Part shown: piece by piece, positions 37,786-46,238 of the stretch
How positions within the stretch are numbered: position 1 is the first letter of the stretch
Layout: every line of letters starts with the position of its first letter
From: Chitinivorax sp. B
GTDB taxonomy: Bacteria > Pseudomonadota > Gammaproteobacteria > Burkholderiales > SCOH01
Assembly: GCF_005503445.1 (NCBI RefSeq)
Contig: NZ_SCOH01000024.1
Span: 27,250-91,249, forward strand
Direction: 5' to 3'
Length of the DNA: 64,000 nucleotides
Made by a program: the position numbers and the translations under genes
The notes under the pieces: model-generated
The model's database searches: none
The model's input: the letters and a program-made list of their open reading frames with translations, nothing else
Told to the model about the DNA's origin: nothing

Positions 37786-38174
37786 TTCATCGTCATCGTT
37801 GGACAAAGCCGGGGAGGGGTATTTACCACCTCCCCGGCTTCATTTTTGCGTGATGCGATGTCATCGCATTGGGCTTTAAAAGTTGGCTACGATGAAAATA
37901 GCCAAGTAGGTCAGAATCATGTCGCGAATGACCTTGATGCTGTGATCGCTATGGCCATTCTTGTCGGTGAATGAAATGGCAGGTTGGGGATGGAGTTCTT
38001 GCCTGCTGCCCGTCAGCATGTGATGAAACGATATTGATTGCAGTTGGGGCTGTGCTGCGTATTTCTCGAAAATCGCTATCTCCAGGCACTGAAGTAACAC
38101 GGCGCCAAGTAGTGTGGCAGGGCAAGATGGGCTAAGCTCCGTTGAGCAATGTTGAATTGATTGGGGAGGGAACC
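37786..38174. other. Gap between the two PstS-like genes
   Basis: About 390 bases holding the terminator at 37806-37847 and the ribosome-binding site of the second gene (GGGGAGGGAACC at about 38163-38174). A reverse-strand open frame covers most of it but runs into the antisense of the next gene and is not credible. Confidence 0.5.
37806..37847 (+). terminator. Intrinsic terminator after PstS paralogue 1
   Basis: AAGCCGGGGAGG pairs with CCTCCCCGGCTT around a short AT loop and is followed by CATTTTTG. The stem is long and GC-rich. It separates the two PstS-like genes into different transcripts. Confidence 0.85.
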
Positions 38175-39218
38175 GTGCGCAACTTGTATCTGGCTGTTTC
38201 GGTAGTAGTGATTTGTGTCTGGACACCGTACACGCATGCAATAGAGTTGTCTGGGGCAGGTTCATCCGCTGCGGCGCCGCTTTACGCCAAATGGGCGGCA
38301 GAGATTCAAAAGAATGGTGGCCACTCGCTTCGGTTCGATCCGATTGGTTCAGCAAAGGGCTTGGAGGCAGTTAAAGCGGGCAAGGTCGATTTTGGTGCAA
38401 CCGATGCATTGCCACCTGGTGCAGAACTGGCCAAGGCCGGCTTGGTTGCCTTTCCGACTGCAGTGACTGCTGTCGTGCCGGTGGTAAACCTGCCAGGCGT
38501 CAAGTCAGGTCAAGTCAAACTGAATGGGGAGCTGCTGGCCAAGATATTCAGTGGCAAGATTGTGGAGTGGACTGATCCGGCGATTGTGGCCTTGAATGAT
38601 GGGGAGCGCGTACCATCTAGGCCAATAAAATTGGTTGTACGTTCGGACGGTTCTGGATCGACATATGCGCTGACCGAGTATCTGGCGCAGATATCGCCTG
38701 ACTGGAAGGTCAATCAGGGTGTTGGTTTCAACATCAAATGGCCGGCTTGGGCCGTACAGGTAAAAGGAGCGAGTGGCGTGGCAGCATCGGTCAAGGCTAC
38801 CGAAGGGGCAATTGGCTATGTGGATTATGCAACCGTTGTTGAGTTGGGCTTGACGGATGTCCGATTGATCAACGGTGCCGGCCGTGCCGCAAAAGCAGGA
38901 CCTGCCAGTATTACCGATGCATTGTTGAATAGCGGCTGGTCAACCAAAGGTGACTTTGACGAAAGGCTGATCAACAAGGGTGGTAATAACACTTGGCCCA
39001 TGGTCACTGCGACATTTGCATTGGTGCCCAAGGTGCTTGATAAGGCAAAAGGCGATGTCTTAGTAGAGTATTTCGTGCGTGGATTCATGCGCGGCGATAG
39101 CGCAGTCAATAGCTTGTCATTTGTGCGCCTACCTGATCAAATCAAGGGCAAATCGACCAATGCCTTGTCGCTGGTGCGTGACAAATCCGGCAATTCGTTC
39201 CAGATGACCTTTTTCTGA
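38175..39218 (+). CDS. PstS-like phosphate-binding protein, paralogue 2
   Basis: 347 residues from GTG 38175 directly behind GGGGAGGGAACC; signal peptide ends near YTHA. It follows paralogue 1 along its whole length but is clearly diverged. Ligand motifs are closer to true PstS: IGSAKGLEAV, VDFGATDA, and RSDGSGSTYAL. No transporter subunits are nearby, so it may feed a Pst permease encoded elsewhere or act as a sensor or scavenging protein. A perfect 8-bp hairpin (39277-39298) follows. Confidence 0.88.
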   Translation: MRNLYLAVSVVVICVWTPYTHAIELSGAGSSAAAPLYAKWAAEIQKNGGHSLRFDPIGSAKGLEAVKAGKVDFGATDALPPGAELAKAGLVAFPTAVTAVVPVVNLPGVKSGQVKLNGELLAKIFSGKIVEWTDPAIVALNDGERVPSRPIKLVVRSDGSGSTYALTEYLAQISPDWKVNQGVGFNIKWPAWAVQVKGASGVAASVKATEGAIGYVDYATVVELGLTDVRLINGAGRAAKAGPASITDALLNSGWSTKGDFDERLINKGGNNTWPMVTATFALVPKVLDKAKGDVLVEYFVRGFMRGDSAVNSLSFVRLPDQIKGKSTNALSLVRDKSGNSFQMTFF

Positions 39219-39276
39219 TCTCATCCAGTTCACCCAGATCAGGTCTGGAGGCAGTCAACCCGCATGCTGCTCTCGA

Positions 39277-39298
39277 CAGGGCGCGATAGGGCGCCCTG
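39277..39298. terminator. Hairpin between convergent genes
   Basis: CAGGGCGC (39277-39284) and GCGCCCTG (39291-39298) form a perfect stem between the second PstS-like gene and tesA. It lacks a T-run, so its strength as a terminator is uncertain. Confidence 0.45.
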
Positions 39299-39315
39299 CA
39301 GCATTGGGTGGCTGC

Positions 39316-39912
39316 TTAAGGCTTGAAGTTCTTCAATGCTTTTTGTACCCGATCGACAATGAATGGCTGGGCTGCTGCCGTTGGGTGAATCATGTCGTTT
39401 TGAAACCATTCCGGTTTATCTGCAAACCCTTCCAATAGAAATGGAATCAACGGAACTTTGTGTGCCTGTGCCAGTTCCGAGTACATGTCGGCAAAGCGTT
39501 GTGTATAAGGCTTGCCAAAGTTGGGTGGTAGTTGCATGCCAACCAGTAGTACTTTGGCTTTGCTGGCCTTTGATTTTTCAATCATGGCGCCAAGGTTTGC
39601 CTTGCTATGCTTTAAAGGTAGGCCGCGTAAGCCATCATTGGCACCGAGTTCCAAGATGACAATGGTGGGCTTGTGTTGCTGTAATGCTGAATCCAGTCGC
39701 GACAGGCCGCCTGATGTGGTCTCGCCGCTGACACTGGCATTGACGACCTGATAGGCTGGTGTCAGTTTGGCACTCAATAAATGTACCCAACCCTGATTTT
39801 GCGGCAGGCCATAGCCCGCAGATAAACTGTCACCGAACACCATGATTACCGGTGCCGCTTGTGCCATTACTGGCCATAACCATAGAACGAGTAAACGCAT
39901 GAAACGCGACAT
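39316..39912 (-). CDS. tesA: Acyl-CoA thioesterase I / lysophospholipase L1 (GDSL family)
   Basis: 198 residues from ATG 39912 with GAGGAAG eight bases upstream; the frame extends further but only as antisense of ybbA. A signal peptide (to MAQAA) sends it to the periplasm. SGNH motifs are present: FGDSLSAGYG with Ser29, the glycine in block II, GANDG (block III Asn), and DMIHPT with Asp173 and His176. It hydrolyses acyl-CoA and lysophospholipid esters in E. coli. It is divergent from ybbA-ybbP, the same arrangement as in E. coli. Confidence 0.93.
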   Translation of the reverse strand: MSRFMRLLVLWLWPVMAQAAPVIMVFGDSLSAGYGLPQNQGWVHLLSAKLTPAYQVVNASVSGETTSGGLSRLDSALQQHKPTIVILELGANDGLRGLPLKHSKANLGAMIEKSKASKAKVLLVGMQLPPNFGKPYTQRFADMYSELAQAHKVPLIPFLLEGFADKPEWFQNDMIHPTAAAQPFIVDRVQKALKNFKP

Positions 39913-40627
39913 GAATGTTGCTTCCTCAAAAGATTCGACCACTGGCGATGTACCGATTGTGAAGGCGACCCGGTTGGTCAAGCAAGTGCCAATGGGGGAT
40001 ACACTCCTGACCATTCTGCATGGTGTGGATCTGACCGTCGCCAAAGGTGAGACGCTGGCGATTGTGGGTGCATCCGGTTCTGGTAAGTCCACTCTGCTTG
40101 GTTTGCTGGCGGGGCTGGATGTTCCCTCAGAGGGTGAAGTTTGGCTGGGTGGTGCCAATCTGACGACGTTGAATGAAGATGGGCGGGCTCGTGTGCGTGG
40201 TAATCTGGTTGGCTTCGTGTTTCAGTCCTTCCAATTGCTGCCGGCCCTGACAGCGCTGGAAAACGTGATGTTACCGCTGGAGCTGGCAGCCAAGCCGGAT
40301 GCGGAGCGATCTGCCACTGAATGGCTGCAGAAAGTCGGTCTGGGCGCTCGGCTATCACACTATCCCAAACAGCTGTCGGGCGGTGAACAGCAGCGGGTAG
40401 CATTGGCGAGGGCTTTTGCCGGTAATCCGCAGTTGTTGTTTGCGGATGAGCCGACAGGCAATCTGGATACCGCCACAGGGCAACAGATTGTCGAATTGTT
40501 GTTCGAGCTGAATCGAGCACAAGGTACGACACTGGTCTTGGTTACACATGATTCCCAGCTGGCGGCGCGTTGCCATCGCCACGTGCGGATTGCTGCAGGC
40601 CGAATTGATCAGGACGATGCCGCATGA
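39899..40627 (+). CDS. ybbA: YbbA-like ABC transporter ATPase
   Basis: About 242 residues. Walker [10 protein letters not shown] (57-65), FVFQSFQLLPALTALENV, LSGGEQQRVALARA, Walker [13 protein letters not shown] and VLVTHD are intact and closest to E. coli YbbA. The start is uncertain: ATG 39899 or 39911 lie inside the 5' end of divergent tesA, and GTG 39959 would avoid the overlap. Its end overlaps ybbP (ATGA). This type of MacB/LolD-like complex works in the envelope without translocating solute through the membrane; substrate unknown. Confidence 0.9.
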   Translation: MKRDMNVASSKDSTTGDVPIVKATRLVKQVPMGDTLLTILHGVDLTVAKGETLAIVGASGSGKSTLLGLLAGLDVPSEGEVWLGGANLTTLNEDGRARVRGNLVGFVFQSFQLLPALTALENVMLPLELAAKPDAERSATEWLQKVGLGARLSHYPKQLSGGEQQRVALARAFAGNPQLLFADEPTGNLDTATGQQIVELLFELNRAQGTTLVLVTHDSQLAARCHRHVRIAAGRIDQDDAA

Positions 40628-43113
40628 ACACTTGGCAGAAAATCAGATTGGCCATGCGCATGTTGCGTCGGGATATGCGGGCTGGTGAATTGAATGTCCT
40701 GCTGCTTGCATTGGTGATTGCAGTAGCAGCCATGACTAGTGTGGGCTTTTTTACCGAGCGAGTACAACGGGCACTGAATGAACAGGCAAATGACCTGCTT
40801 GGTGCGGATCTGGTCGTGAATGCCGACAAGCCGATCGCTTTGGATTGGCAGCAGCATGCGCATTCTCTGGGGCTGACGCTGGTGCATACCACCACTTTTC
40901 CAAGCATGGTACTGGCAGGTGATGGGGCGCAGATTGCTTCGATCAAGGCGGTGACAGCGGGCTATCCGCTGCGAGGACGGTTATTGCTGGGTGAAGCTTC
41001 CGCCGTCCGACAGGCCAAGGGTATTCCACCGCTTGGTACATTGTGGGCAGATGAGCGCCTGCTATTGCGATTGAATGCCAAGGTGGGCGATACCGTACAA
41101 CTGGGTGAGGCGACGTTCCGAATTGATGCGCGTATCGAACGTGAGCCAGATGCGGCCATCGATGTATTCAATTTCATGCCGCGGGTCATTATCAATCAAG
41201 CTGACTTGGCTACGACCCAGTTGATTCAGACGGGTAGTCGGGTCAGGTACCGCTTGCTGGCGGCAGGGCAAGCCAAGCAGGTGGAAGCATTCCGTGTCTT
41301 TGTCAAACCCAAGATTGGTCGTGGTCAGCGGTTGGAAACGGTACAGGATGCGCGGCCCGAGGTGCGCAGTGCGTTGGAGCGTGCGCAGCGATTCCTCGGG
41401 TTGGCGGCTTTGTCCAGTGTAGCGCTGGCTGGCGTGGCAATTGGATTGGCAACCCGACGTTATGTTGAGCGGCACCTTAACCCGGTGGCCATGATGCGTT
41501 GCTTGGGGGCCAGTCAGCCCACGATTTTTCAGTTGTTCATGTGGCAGTTCACCTGCCTGGCCTTGTTGGCCGGTGTTGTAGGGGTGGGCGTGGGATTCGT
41601 TGCGCAGCATGTGCTGGTGGATACCCTGGCAGGGCTGGTGGATCGTGCACTGCCAGCCGCCCATTGGTTGCCGGGTGTACAGGGCTGGCTGCTGGGTACC
41701 TTGTTGTTGTTTGGCTTTGCCATACCACCGCTGATGCAATTGAAGCGTGCATCCACATTGCGGGTGCTGAGGCGCGAAGTGGCAGGTGATGTGGGGAGCC
41801 GTGCCATGTATGTGGCGGGCGCGGCAATGTTGATTTTGTTGCTGATCTGGCAAGTAAATGAACCCAAGCTGGCTGCCTATGTGCTGTCTGGCTTTACCGC
41901 CGGTATTGCAGTGGCTGCTGGGGCTGGATGGGGGCTGATGTGGCTATTGCGCCGTTTCAATCGGCGCGCGGGGATCACCTGGCGATTTGGTGTGGCTAAT
42001 CTGTATCGCCGAAAAGGGTTATCAGTGGTGCAGATTGTGGCGTTGTCACTGGGTTTGATGGCTTTACTGACGCTTACCCTGGTGCGCGGTGATCTGCTGC
42101 AGTCCTGGCAACAATCGGTTCCGCCCAATGCGCCTAATCGTTTCGTCATCAATATTCAGCCTGATCAACGTGATGCGCTGAATCAGTTCTTCAGCGCTAA
42201 GCAGATGGTGATGCCAGCCAGCTATCCGATGATCCGTGGGCGCTGGGTCAGCAAGAATGAGCAGCAGGTGAAGGGTGATCAGTATCAGGAAGAAAATGCC
42301 CGTAATCTGGCAGAACGCGAGTTCAATCTGTCCTGGGCTGATAAGCCACAAGTAGATAACCAGATCGTGGCCGGCAAATTCTGGACTCCAGGAGACACCA
42401 AGCCACAATTCAGTGTTGAAGAGGGCTTGGCAGAGACATTGGGGATCAAGCTGGGTGATCGTCTGACATTTGATATTGCCGGGGTGCGTTATACCGCACC
42501 GGTGACCAGCCTTCGCAAGGTCAACTGGGATTCGTTCAATGTGAACTTTTTTGTGGTGGCAACGCCTGCCATGTTGGCCAAACAGCCAACCAGCTTCATC
42601 ACCAGTTTTCATCTGCCGGAAGGAGGGCAGGTGGTAGTGAATGATCTCGTACGTGGCTTTCCTAACATGACGGTGATTGATGTCGGTTCGGTATTGCGCG
42701 AAGTCCGCGGCATTATCGAGAAGGTGGCCGGGGCGGTTCAGTTTGTTTTCCTGTTTACGCTGGCTGCAGGCCTTGTGGTGCTGCATGCCGCTTTGGCTGC
42801 CACGCAGGATGAGCGTCGGTTCGACAATGCGATTTTGCGTACATTGGGGGGGAGTCGTCGGCAACTGATGCATACCACCTTGGCCGAGTTTGCCAGTATC
42901 GGTGCAATGGCCGGTGCGGTGGCCGTGCTGGCAAGTGGCGTGCTGGGATGGGTCGTGAGTACGCAGTTGCTGAATCTGCCTTACCAATTCAACCCACTGC
43001 TGCCGGTACTTGGAATTGGCGGCGGAGCATTGGCCGTGATGTTGGCCGGTTTGCCGGGCATGTTGCGACTTCTGCGTACGCCGCCGTTGCATGTCCTGAA
43101 TCAATCAGGCTGA
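40624..43113 (+). CDS. ybbP: YbbP-like FtsX-domain ABC permease
   Basis: 829 residues with the ten-helix, two-FtsX layout of YbbP. It starts with an N-terminal helix and periplasmic domain, then an FtsX block around FLGLAALSSVALAGVAIGLATRRYVERHLNPVAMMRCLGAS, a second part starting FGVANLYRRKGLSVVQIVALSLGLMALLTLTLVRGDLL, and a last FtsX block with RRFDNAILRTLGGSRRQL. ATG 40624 overlaps ybbA by four bases, so the two form one complex. Confidence 0.93.
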   Translation: MNTWQKIRLAMRMLRRDMRAGELNVLLLALVIAVAAMTSVGFFTERVQRALNEQANDLLGADLVVNADKPIALDWQQHAHSLGLTLVHTTTFPSMVLAGDGAQIASIKAVTAGYPLRGRLLLGEASAVRQAKGIPPLGTLWADERLLLRLNAKVGDTVQLGEATFRIDARIEREPDAAIDVFNFMPRVIINQADLATTQLIQTGSRVRYRLLAAGQAKQVEAFRVFVKPKIGRGQRLETVQDARPEVRSALERAQRFLGLAALSSVALAGVAIGLATRRYVERHLNPVAMMRCLGASQPTIFQLFMWQFTCLALLAGVVGVGVGFVAQHVLVDTLAGLVDRALPAAHWLPGVQGWLLGTLLLFGFAIPPLMQLKRASTLRVLRREVAGDVGSRAMYVAGAAMLILLLIWQVNEPKLAAYVLSGFTAGIAVAAGAGWGLMWLLRRFNRRAGITWRFGVANLYRRKGLSVVQIVALSLGLMALLTLTLVRGDLLQSWQQSVPPNAPNRFVINIQPDQRDALNQFFSAKQMVMPASYPMIRGRWVSKNEQQVKGDQYQEENARNLAEREFNLSWADKPQVDNQIVAGKFWTPGDTKPQFSVEEGLAETLGIKLGDRLTFDIAGVRYTAPVTSLRKVNWDSFNVNFFVVATPAMLAKQPTSFITSFHLPEGGQVVVNDLVRGFPNMTVIDVGSVLREVRGIIEKVAGAVQFVFLFTLAAGLVVLHAALAATQDERRFDNAILRTLGGSRRQLMHTTLAEFASIGAMAGAVAVLASGVLGWVVSTQLLNLPYQFNPLLPVLGIGGGALAVMLAGLPGMLRLLRTPPLHVLNQSG

Positions 43114-43122
43114 GGGGGCGCG

Positions 43123-43452
43123 ATGCAAATTCAAGATGTCCCGTTTGGGATTACGCAATGGCAGGAAATTGAGCCAACAGTGCATGCGGGTGAGATCGGA
43201 GGGGCAAGCTGGTGTACTTGCCAGTTTGGCGAAGTGCGGGGGCGAATGGTGACTTATTCGCCGGGTTACAAGGCAGATCATGGGTGTAGCAAGGGGCATA
43301 TCCTGCTTTGTTTCAATGGTGAGCTGCACGCCGAATTTGCCAACGGCCGTGTATTTGTTTTGCAACCCGACATGAGTTACCAGGTGGCGGATCTCGCCGA
43401 ACCTCATCGATCGTATACCGATGTGGGCGCAACATTATTTATCGTGGATTGA
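43123..43452 (+). CDS. DHCW-motif cupin-fold protein
   Basis: 109 residues of a single cupin barrel. Its start QIQDVPFGITQWQEIEPT, the block KADHGCSKGHILLCFNGEL and HAEFANGRVFVLQPDMSYQV match the small cupin family known for a D-H-x-C-W/K-G-H motif; here the tryptophan usual beside the histidine is a glycine (DHGC). Metal-binding is likely but the reaction is unknown. GAGGGGG precedes the ATG, and it starts ten bases after ybbP. Confidence 0.75.
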   Translation: MQIQDVPFGITQWQEIEPTVHAGEIGGASWCTCQFGEVRGRMVTYSPGYKADHGCSKGHILLCFNGELHAEFANGRVFVLQPDMSYQVADLAEPHRSYTDVGATLFIVD

Positions 43453-43461
43453 TAGCGATAC

Positions 43462-44034
43462 ATGGATGAGCAGGTCATCAAGGCCATGGCCAAGTGGCCG
43501 AATGTGCCGGCAGTGTATGGCTGGCTAAGACTGGATCGGCGCGGTCGATGGTGGGTGCGCGATGAGCAGATACGCAATGATGCCATGTGTGCCTTCATCG
43601 GCCGGAACTATGTGCAGTCGCCTGCGGGCGACTATTATTTTCAGAATGGACCGCAGCAGGTATTCGTCAGCCTGGTGGCCACCCCATGGATTTATCGGTT
43701 GCAGGGTGGGGATGGGTGGCATTTCATCAGTCATACCGGTTTACCGGTTCGGCCTGCAATGGCGCTGATGGACGAGGAAGGTGCCCTATACCTGATCACC
43801 GAACTGGGCCTCGGTTTGGTAGATGAGCAGGATTTGCTGGCCTTGTCAGAATGCCTGGTGGATGAAATGGACCGGCCCGTCACTGAGACGGTATTGCTGG
43901 ACTGGTTGGCGGAGAGTGGGCGGGCAGGGAAGTTGCTGATGGATCTGGGGGATTGCAAATTGCCGCTGATGTGGGGTGAAAAACATGATCTTCCAATTGG
44001 TTATGGATTCAATCGTGAGCCGCGGCCCGGGTGA
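43462..44034 (+). CDS. DUF2946 family protein
   Basis: 190 residues. The start AMAKWPNVPAVYGWLRLDRRG, then FIGRNYVQSPAGDYYFQNGPQQVFV and LVATPWIY, is the typical opening of the DUF2946 family widespread in betaproteobacteria. No catalytic motif or signal peptide is seen. It follows the cupin gene by nine bases and probably ends the ybbA-ybbP-cupin transcript. Function unknown. Confidence 0.8.
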   Translation: MDEQVIKAMAKWPNVPAVYGWLRLDRRGRWWVRDEQIRNDAMCAFIGRNYVQSPAGDYYFQNGPQQVFVSLVATPWIYRLQGGDGWHFISHTGLPVRPAMALMDEEGALYLITELGLGLVDEQDLLALSECLVDEMDRPVTETVLLDWLAESGRAGKLLMDLGDCKLPLMWGEKHDLPIGYGFNREPRPG

Positions 44035-44153
44035 TAAGCGGTTCGTTTTTGGGCGAACATTGAACAAAATGTAACAAAAACGGCGTAGCTTACGTGCCTT
44101 TTTGTTAATATTTGCCGGTTAACGACGTTTACCAACAAGAGGAGACTGTAATA

Positions 44154-45977
44154 ATGGATCGTCGCGCGTTTTTGAAATTGGGTGGTTTTCTCACCGTGTC
44201 TGTCGCAACCACAGGGCTGGTTGGTTGCGGTAGCGATGGCGGCGGCGACTCGCCCGCACCGGGCACCGGCAAGGTATACAGCTTCCCGCAAGGGGTGGCG
44301 TCAGGAGATCCCAAGTCTGGCAGCATCATTCTATGGACGCGAGTCACGCGGAATGATGGCTCGGCAGCGGATATCAACTTCAAGGTACAGGTATCCAAAG
44401 CAGCAGATTTTGCCAGCTTGATCGTTGATTTTGCGCTGGTGGCCCAGGCAGGGTGGGATAACACTATTCGCCACAAAGTGACGGGGCTGGAGCCAGCAAC
44501 TACCTATTACTATCGGTTTGTCGCAGGTGAAGATGTATCCATCACTGGTCGTACCAAAACTGCACCGGCTGTAGATGCGGACCTGTCCAGTCTGAAATTT
44601 GCCTTCATTTCCTGTCAGGATTGGACGGTCAACCATTGGGCTGCATTTGACGAGTTGGTGAAGGAAGACATCGACTTTGTTGTTCATCTCGGTGATTACA
44701 TCTATGAAACAGTCGGTGAGGCTTTCCAGACAGGCGGGGTAGAGGGCGCTCATGGTGCATTGACCCTGCCAAATGGTACGGTCACCAAATCCGGTAAGGG
44801 CCACTACGCAACAACTCTGGCGGATTATCGTTATCTATACAAGAGCTATCGTACTGATGTACGGTTGCAGGCATTGCATGCCAAATTCCCGATTGTCGCA
44901 ATCTGGGATGACCATGAGTTCAGTGATGATTGCTGGGGTGATCATCAGACTTATACCACGGACAATCCGCAACAAACAGATCGCCGCAAGTCTGCGACCC
45001 AGGCTTGGTACGAGTTTATGCCTGCTGATGTCAGTTTTGATGCTAGTCAGCCTGATTTTTCCAAGCAGATCAGCAATTTCCGTGATTTGCAGTTCGGTAA
45101 GCTGATGCACTTGATTGTGACCGATCAACGCTTGTTCCGTACCGACCACGTGATTCCGGAAACCTTGTCTCCATTGGGTGAGGTGGGTAGCCGCTATTTT
45201 GTGAAGCAGACTGACCTGGTTGGTGCCGAGGCGCAAAAGATCGCAGCGGCAACGGCACAGACTGCCGGCTTGCCGGGCGGCCCTTTCCCATTGGCTGCAA
45301 CCTCGGTGTTGGGTGAGCTGCAACGCGGTTGGTGGAAGCAGAAGATGGCCATGTCGACTGCTACCTGGAAGGTATGGGCGAATGAAGTGTCATTGCTGCG
45401 CATGCAGGTCAATCTAGCTACGGTAGCGCAGTTGGGGCTGGCCGTGCCTGATGCTTTCAAGAACAACTATATCCTGAATGCAGATCAGTGGGATGGCTTC
45501 AATGCAGAGCGCAAGGATATGATGGGCTTCCTGAAGACCAATGGCGTGAAGAATGTGGTGGCAATCACGGGTGATATTCATGCATTCTTCGCAGGTAGTG
45601 TCATGGATGACTATGATGCGGCTACCCCGACCCCCGTCATGGTGGATCTGGTTACTGCCGGGGTATCGAGCAATTCATTCCAGTCCTATTTCAAGTCAGT
45701 GGTTGATTCCAATCCTACTTTCGCACCGCTGCGTGATTTGATCTACAAGGGAGATGTAAATACCTTCGATTTCTATCTCAAGGCTTTCAATCCCTGGGTT
45801 ACTCATGCCGATACCGACGCGCAAGGCTATGCGGTAGTAACGGTGACGCCAGACAATTTGACAACTTTGTTCAAGAAGGTCGGCCGTTTGAGTGATGGCA
45901 AACTGCCTCTGCAGACTGTTCAATACGCAACACGATTGACGGTGACAAAAGATACGGCGGCGGTTGTCGTTGGCTGA
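44154..45977 (+). CDS. phoD: Alkaline phosphatase PhoD, Tat-exported lipoprotein
   Basis: 607 residues from ATG 44154 with AGAGGAG upstream. MDRRAFLK is a twin-arginine signal and GLVGC a lipobox. PhoD-type phosphatase/phosphodiesterase motifs are complete: SCQDW (Cys154), LGDYIYE (Asp181, Tyr182), WDDHEF (Asp252, Asp253, His254) and TGDIHAF (Asp474, His476). The N-terminal fibronectin-like PhoD domain has FPQGVASGDPKSGSIILWTRV. It would release phosphate from organic phosphoesters outside the inner membrane, fitting the phosphate-binding proteins nearby. A terminator follows at once. Confidence 0.93.
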   Translation: MDRRAFLKLGGFLTVSVATTGLVGCGSDGGGDSPAPGTGKVYSFPQGVASGDPKSGSIILWTRVTRNDGSAADINFKVQVSKAADFASLIVDFALVAQAGWDNTIRHKVTGLEPATTYYYRFVAGEDVSITGRTKTAPAVDADLSSLKFAFISCQDWTVNHWAAFDELVKEDIDFVVHLGDYIYETVGEAFQTGGVEGAHGALTLPNGTVTKSGKGHYATTLADYRYLYKSYRTDVRLQALHAKFPIVAIWDDHEFSDDCWGDHQTYTTDNPQQTDRRKSATQAWYEFMPADVSFDASQPDFSKQISNFRDLQFGKLMHLIVTDQRLFRTDHVIPETLSPLGEVGSRYFVKQTDLVGAEAQKIAAATAQTAGLPGGPFPLAATSVLGELQRGWWKQKMAMSTATWKVWANEVSLLRMQVNLATVAQLGLAVPDAFKNNYILNADQWDGFNAERKDMMGFLKTNGVKNVVAITGDIHAFFAGSVMDDYDAATPTPVMVDLVTAGVSSNSFQSYFKSVVDSNPTFAPLRDLIYKGDVNTFDFYLKAFNPWVTHADTDAQGYAVVTVTPDNLTTLFKKVGRLSDGKLPLQTVQYATRLTVTKDTAAVVVG

Positions 45978-45994
45978 TTACAGATGACTGGATG

Positions 45995-46023
45995 AAAAAG
46001 CCCGCGTTGATCGCGGGCTTTTT
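45995..46023 (+). terminator. Intrinsic terminator after phoD
   Basis: AAAAAGCCCGCG (45995-46006) pairs with CGCGGGCTTTTT (46012-46023), 18 bases past the phoD stop. It separates phoD from its paralogue. Confidence 0.88.
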
Positions 46024-46238
46024 CGTGTCTGGTTCATGGGTTTGCTGCTGATTCGGCATTGCATCGTATGGTCTGGCGACGTTGAGTTGGAGTGAAATGG
46101 GGGCTAGGGTTTTCCCTGATTTTGTATTTGTGTTATTAATGCGTATCGGCATGACCGAAGCAGGGCGAACTGGCCGGTAGACTGTTAGCCCCGATAAACG
46201 CAGCTGGGTGAACCGGCGCATCAGGAGAGGGTGGCAAG

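Noticed and set aside
37876..38355. Reverse-strand open frame of about 159 codons between the PstS genes
   Set aside because: More than a third is antisense of the second PstS-like gene, and it lacks a start signal.
42064..43104. Reverse-strand open frame of 346 codons inside ybbP
   Set aside because: Antisense shadow of a complete FtsX-type permease, with Gln/His-rich composition.
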